Positions 62,602 to 64,000 of a DNA stretch of 64,000 bases are shown here, piece by piece. A program made the position numbers and the translations under genes. This stretch comes from Rhodopseudomonas palustris (lineage in GTDB: Bacteria > Pseudomonadota > Alphaproteobacteria > Rhizobiales > Xanthobacteraceae). Positions within the stretch are counted from its first letter, which is position 1, and every line of letters starts with the position of its first letter. The notes under the pieces were generated by a model. That model ran no database searches. It was given only the letters and a program-made list of their open reading frames with translations, and had not been told where the DNA came from. The stretch spans positions 3,906,001 through 3,970,000 of the forward strand of contig NZ_CP019966.1 in the NCBI RefSeq assembly GCF_003031265.1, in the 5' to 3' direction.

Positions 62602-63867
62602 TTAGCGGATCGTGACCGGTGCCGGCAGCGGCGCTACCGACGTCGGCTGCGCACCCGGCAGCGGCGCCGGCGGCAACGCCGGGGACTGCGCACCCGGCGC
62701 CATGGCGGGCTGCGCCTGAGCAGTTGCGGTGTTCTTCGGCGGCGAGCCCGGCAGCACCACCACGCGGGTACCGACCTTGGCGCGCTCGAACAGATCGCTG
62801 ACGTCGTCGTTCAGCATGCCGATGCAGCCGGAGGACACGAACTTGCCGATCGTCGACGGCTGGTTGGTGCCGTGGATGCGGTACACGGTGGAGCCGAGAT
62901 ACATTGCGCGGGCGCCCATCGGGTTGCCCGGACCGCCGGCCATGAAGCGCGGCAGATAGGGTTGGCGCTCGATCATTTCCGCCGGCGGATGCCAATCCGG
63001 CCACTCCGCCTTGCGGGTGATCTTCTGCACGCCGTTCCAGGTGAAACCGTCGCGACCGACGCGGACGCCGTAGCGGATCGCGCGCCCGTTGCCGAGCACA
63101 TAATAGAGATGAGTGTTAGCGGTATCGACCACGATGGTGCCGGCCGGCTCCTTGGTGGCGAAGTCGACCTCCTGCCGGCGCAGATTGGGCGGCAGTTGCA
63201 CGGTCTGATCGACGTCCGGCTGTTCTTCCGGCGGCAACGCCGAGACCTGCATCGGCCGGCCATCGGCGCCGGGCTGAGCCGACGGCGCTCCGCCGCCAAC
63301 ACCAGCCGGCGGACGCACGCCACCGTCGCCACGATCGGAATAGATCACCGACGGCGGGCCCATTGGACGGCCGTAGCGAGGATCATCCGGCGACATCACC
63401 GGTCCCTGCGGCGCGGCGCCCGGGGCCGCATTCGAATAGCTCGTGGCGCCGGTCGGGCGGCCGTAACGCGGATCGTCGGGCGACATCACGGGCCCCTGCG
63501 GGCCGGCGGCCGGTGCTGCGTTGGAATAGGTCGGGGCGCCCATCGGGCGGCCATAGCGCGGATCGTCAGGCGACAGCACCGGGCCTTGCGGGGCGGCATT
63601 GGAATAGGTCGGCGCGGCCGAACCGCCGTAGCGCGGGTCGCCTGGCGAGGTCACCGGGCCGGGCGGCGGCAGCGTTGCGGACTGGCGCGCGGTGGGCGCA
63701 TCCTCATCGTCGATGCTGTCGAAATTCGGCAGGCCGGGACGGTCCTCGCCGGCTTGCCCGATATAAGCGCCGGGGGTCGAGGGATAGCTCTGCGCGAGCG
63801 CGGCGGAGGTTCCCGCGGCGACCACGGCAGCGGACGCCAGCAACGTCAGTAAGCGCTTGTTCATCAT
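62602..63867 (-). CDS. L,D-transpeptidase (YkuD) with Pro-rich repeat region
   Basis: 421 residues. Signal peptide LLTLLASAAVVAAGTSAALA-Q. Residues about 65-180 carry four imperfect units of 27-30 residues (SPDDPRYGRPMG, then a YSNAAP/QGPV part), a flexible Pro/Gly spacer. The YkuD domain follows: GTIVVDTANTHLYYVLGNGR, EWPDWHPPAEMIERQPYLPR and the active site HGTNQPSTIG plus SSGCIGMLNDDV with catalytic Cys. The C-terminal tail is Pro/Ala-rich. It is a close relative of the 239-residue enzyme at 21273, with the added spacer likely used to cross the peptidoglycan or reach the outer membrane. The start could also be the next codon (two Met in a row). Confidence 0.93.
   Translation of the reverse strand: MMNKRLLTLLASAAVVAAGTSAALAQSYPSTPGAYIGQAGEDRPGLPNFDSIDDEDAPTARQSATLPPPGPVTSPGDPRYGGSAAPTYSNAAPQGPVLSPDDPRYGRPMGAPTYSNAAPAAGPQGPVMSPDDPRYGRPTGATSYSNAAPGAAPQGPVMSPDDPRYGRPMGPPSVIYSDRGDGGVRPPAGVGGGAPSAQPGADGRPMQVSALPPEEQPDVDQTVQLPPNLRRQEVDFATKEPAGTIVVDTANTHLYYVLGNGRAIRYGVRVGRDGFTWNGVQKITRKAEWPDWHPPAEMIERQPYLPRFMAGGPGNPMGARAMYLGSTVYRIHGTNQPSTIGKFVSSGCIGMLNDDVSDLFERAKVGTRVVVLPGSPPKNTATAQAQPAMAPGAQSPALPPAPLPGAQPTSVAPLPAPVTIR
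63366..63660 (-). repeat. Tandem coding repeats of the L,D-transpeptidase spacer
   Basis: Four imperfect units of about 81-96 bp encode SPDDPRYG plus a Pro/Ala linker. The minus-strand core encoding DDPRYGRP occurs at about 63366-63400, 63460-63495, 63548-63580 and, diverged as GDPRYGGS, near 63625-63650. In-frame copy change would lengthen or shorten the spacer. Confidence 0.75.
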
Positions 63868-64000
63868 AACCCGTTTGTAAGTCGGAGCGGCAACCGGACC
63901 GTTAACGGGGCCGGAAATGCCGGAGGATCACGGCGCATTCAAGACGAGGCCGGCACAATCACGCGAATTTTGGCGATATTTGCCGCCCGCGAAGGGTTTG
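63868..64000. other. Upstream region of the L,D-transpeptidase gene, window end
   Basis: 133 bp. A GTTAACGG sequence near 63901 and moderately AT-rich DNA from about 63960 onward may belong to promoters. No gene start is visible before the window ends. Confidence 0.4.

Overview
The window looks like a chromosomal segment of a high-GC alphaproteobacterium of the Rhodopseudomonas palustris / Bradyrhizobium group. The basis is gene content and style: an alphaproteobacterial RNase P RNA, a TPP-riboswitch thiOSGEC operon, a bacterioferritin gene with an Irr-type iron control element, CtrA-like and EcfG-like promoter motifs, DUF3606 and DUF2277 proteins, and several dispersed palindromic repeat families. 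Species assignment is inference, because no database search was possible. There is no prophage, integrase, rRNA, tRNA or CRISPR array. Most of the window is ordinary core chromosome with a few small accessory patches.

Layout. 1-5.1 kb: 3' end of a peptidoglycan amidase, rnpB, then an EmrAB-type drug efflux pair divergent from a TetR regulator with a 21-bp palindromic operator. 5.1-12.2 kb: an extensin-like lipoprotein, a chemoreceptor, a small protein and a 1087-residue autotransporter with tandem passenger repeats. 12.3-16.6 kb: a HAD protein, then a translationally coupled B12-dependent radical SAM enzyme and two SDR oxidoreductases, a possible small biosynthetic operon. 16.7-18.8 kb: arsR-arsC-acr3 arsenic resistance. 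19-24.3 kb: a DUF3606 protein with an EcfG-type promoter, a tryptophanase/tyrosine phenol-lyase-like enzyme with an altered cofactor pocket, an L,D-transpeptidase, a HiPIP and a DUF4403 protein. 24.3-29.4 kb: a PRC-barrel protein, a Ser-rich protein, an OmpR/EnvZ-like two-component pair and a multi-span membrane protein.

29.5-34.9 kb is the thiamine operon. A strong promoter leads into a TPP riboswitch whose 3' end abuts the thiO Shine-Dalgarno. Two kinds of palindromic repeat occupy its two largest internal gaps. 34.9-40.7 kb is the most accessory-looking part: an AT-rich orphan membrane protein whose stop codon lies in a REP element, a REP-associated tyrosine transposase (RAYT) flanked by matching REPs, and a candidate nuclease toxin with a 1-nt-spaced putative immunity gene. 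40.7-49.1 kb holds mostly small or exported hypothetical proteins, an FAD monooxygenase, a zinc-ribbon membrane protein, a collagen-like protein and a SOUL protein. 49.1-55.5 kb: a DUF1501/DUF1800 pair, a second chemoreceptor, a lipoprotein, and bfr/bfd iron storage. 55.8-64 kb: two paralogous small exported proteins, an MltB-like transglycosylase with UPF0114, a Tam-like methyltransferase, ettA, a small protein with a CtrA box upstream, and a second L,D-transpeptidase.

The themes are envelope remodelling (amidase, two L,D-transpeptidases, transglycosylase, extensin-like protein, autotransporter), sensing (two chemoreceptors, one two-component system), metal handling (ars, bfr/bfd) and thiamine synthesis. 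The most novel candidates are the toxin/immunity-like pair, the radical SAM-SDR-SDR operon, the RAYT/REP locus with the neighbouring AT-rich gene, and the collagen-like protein.
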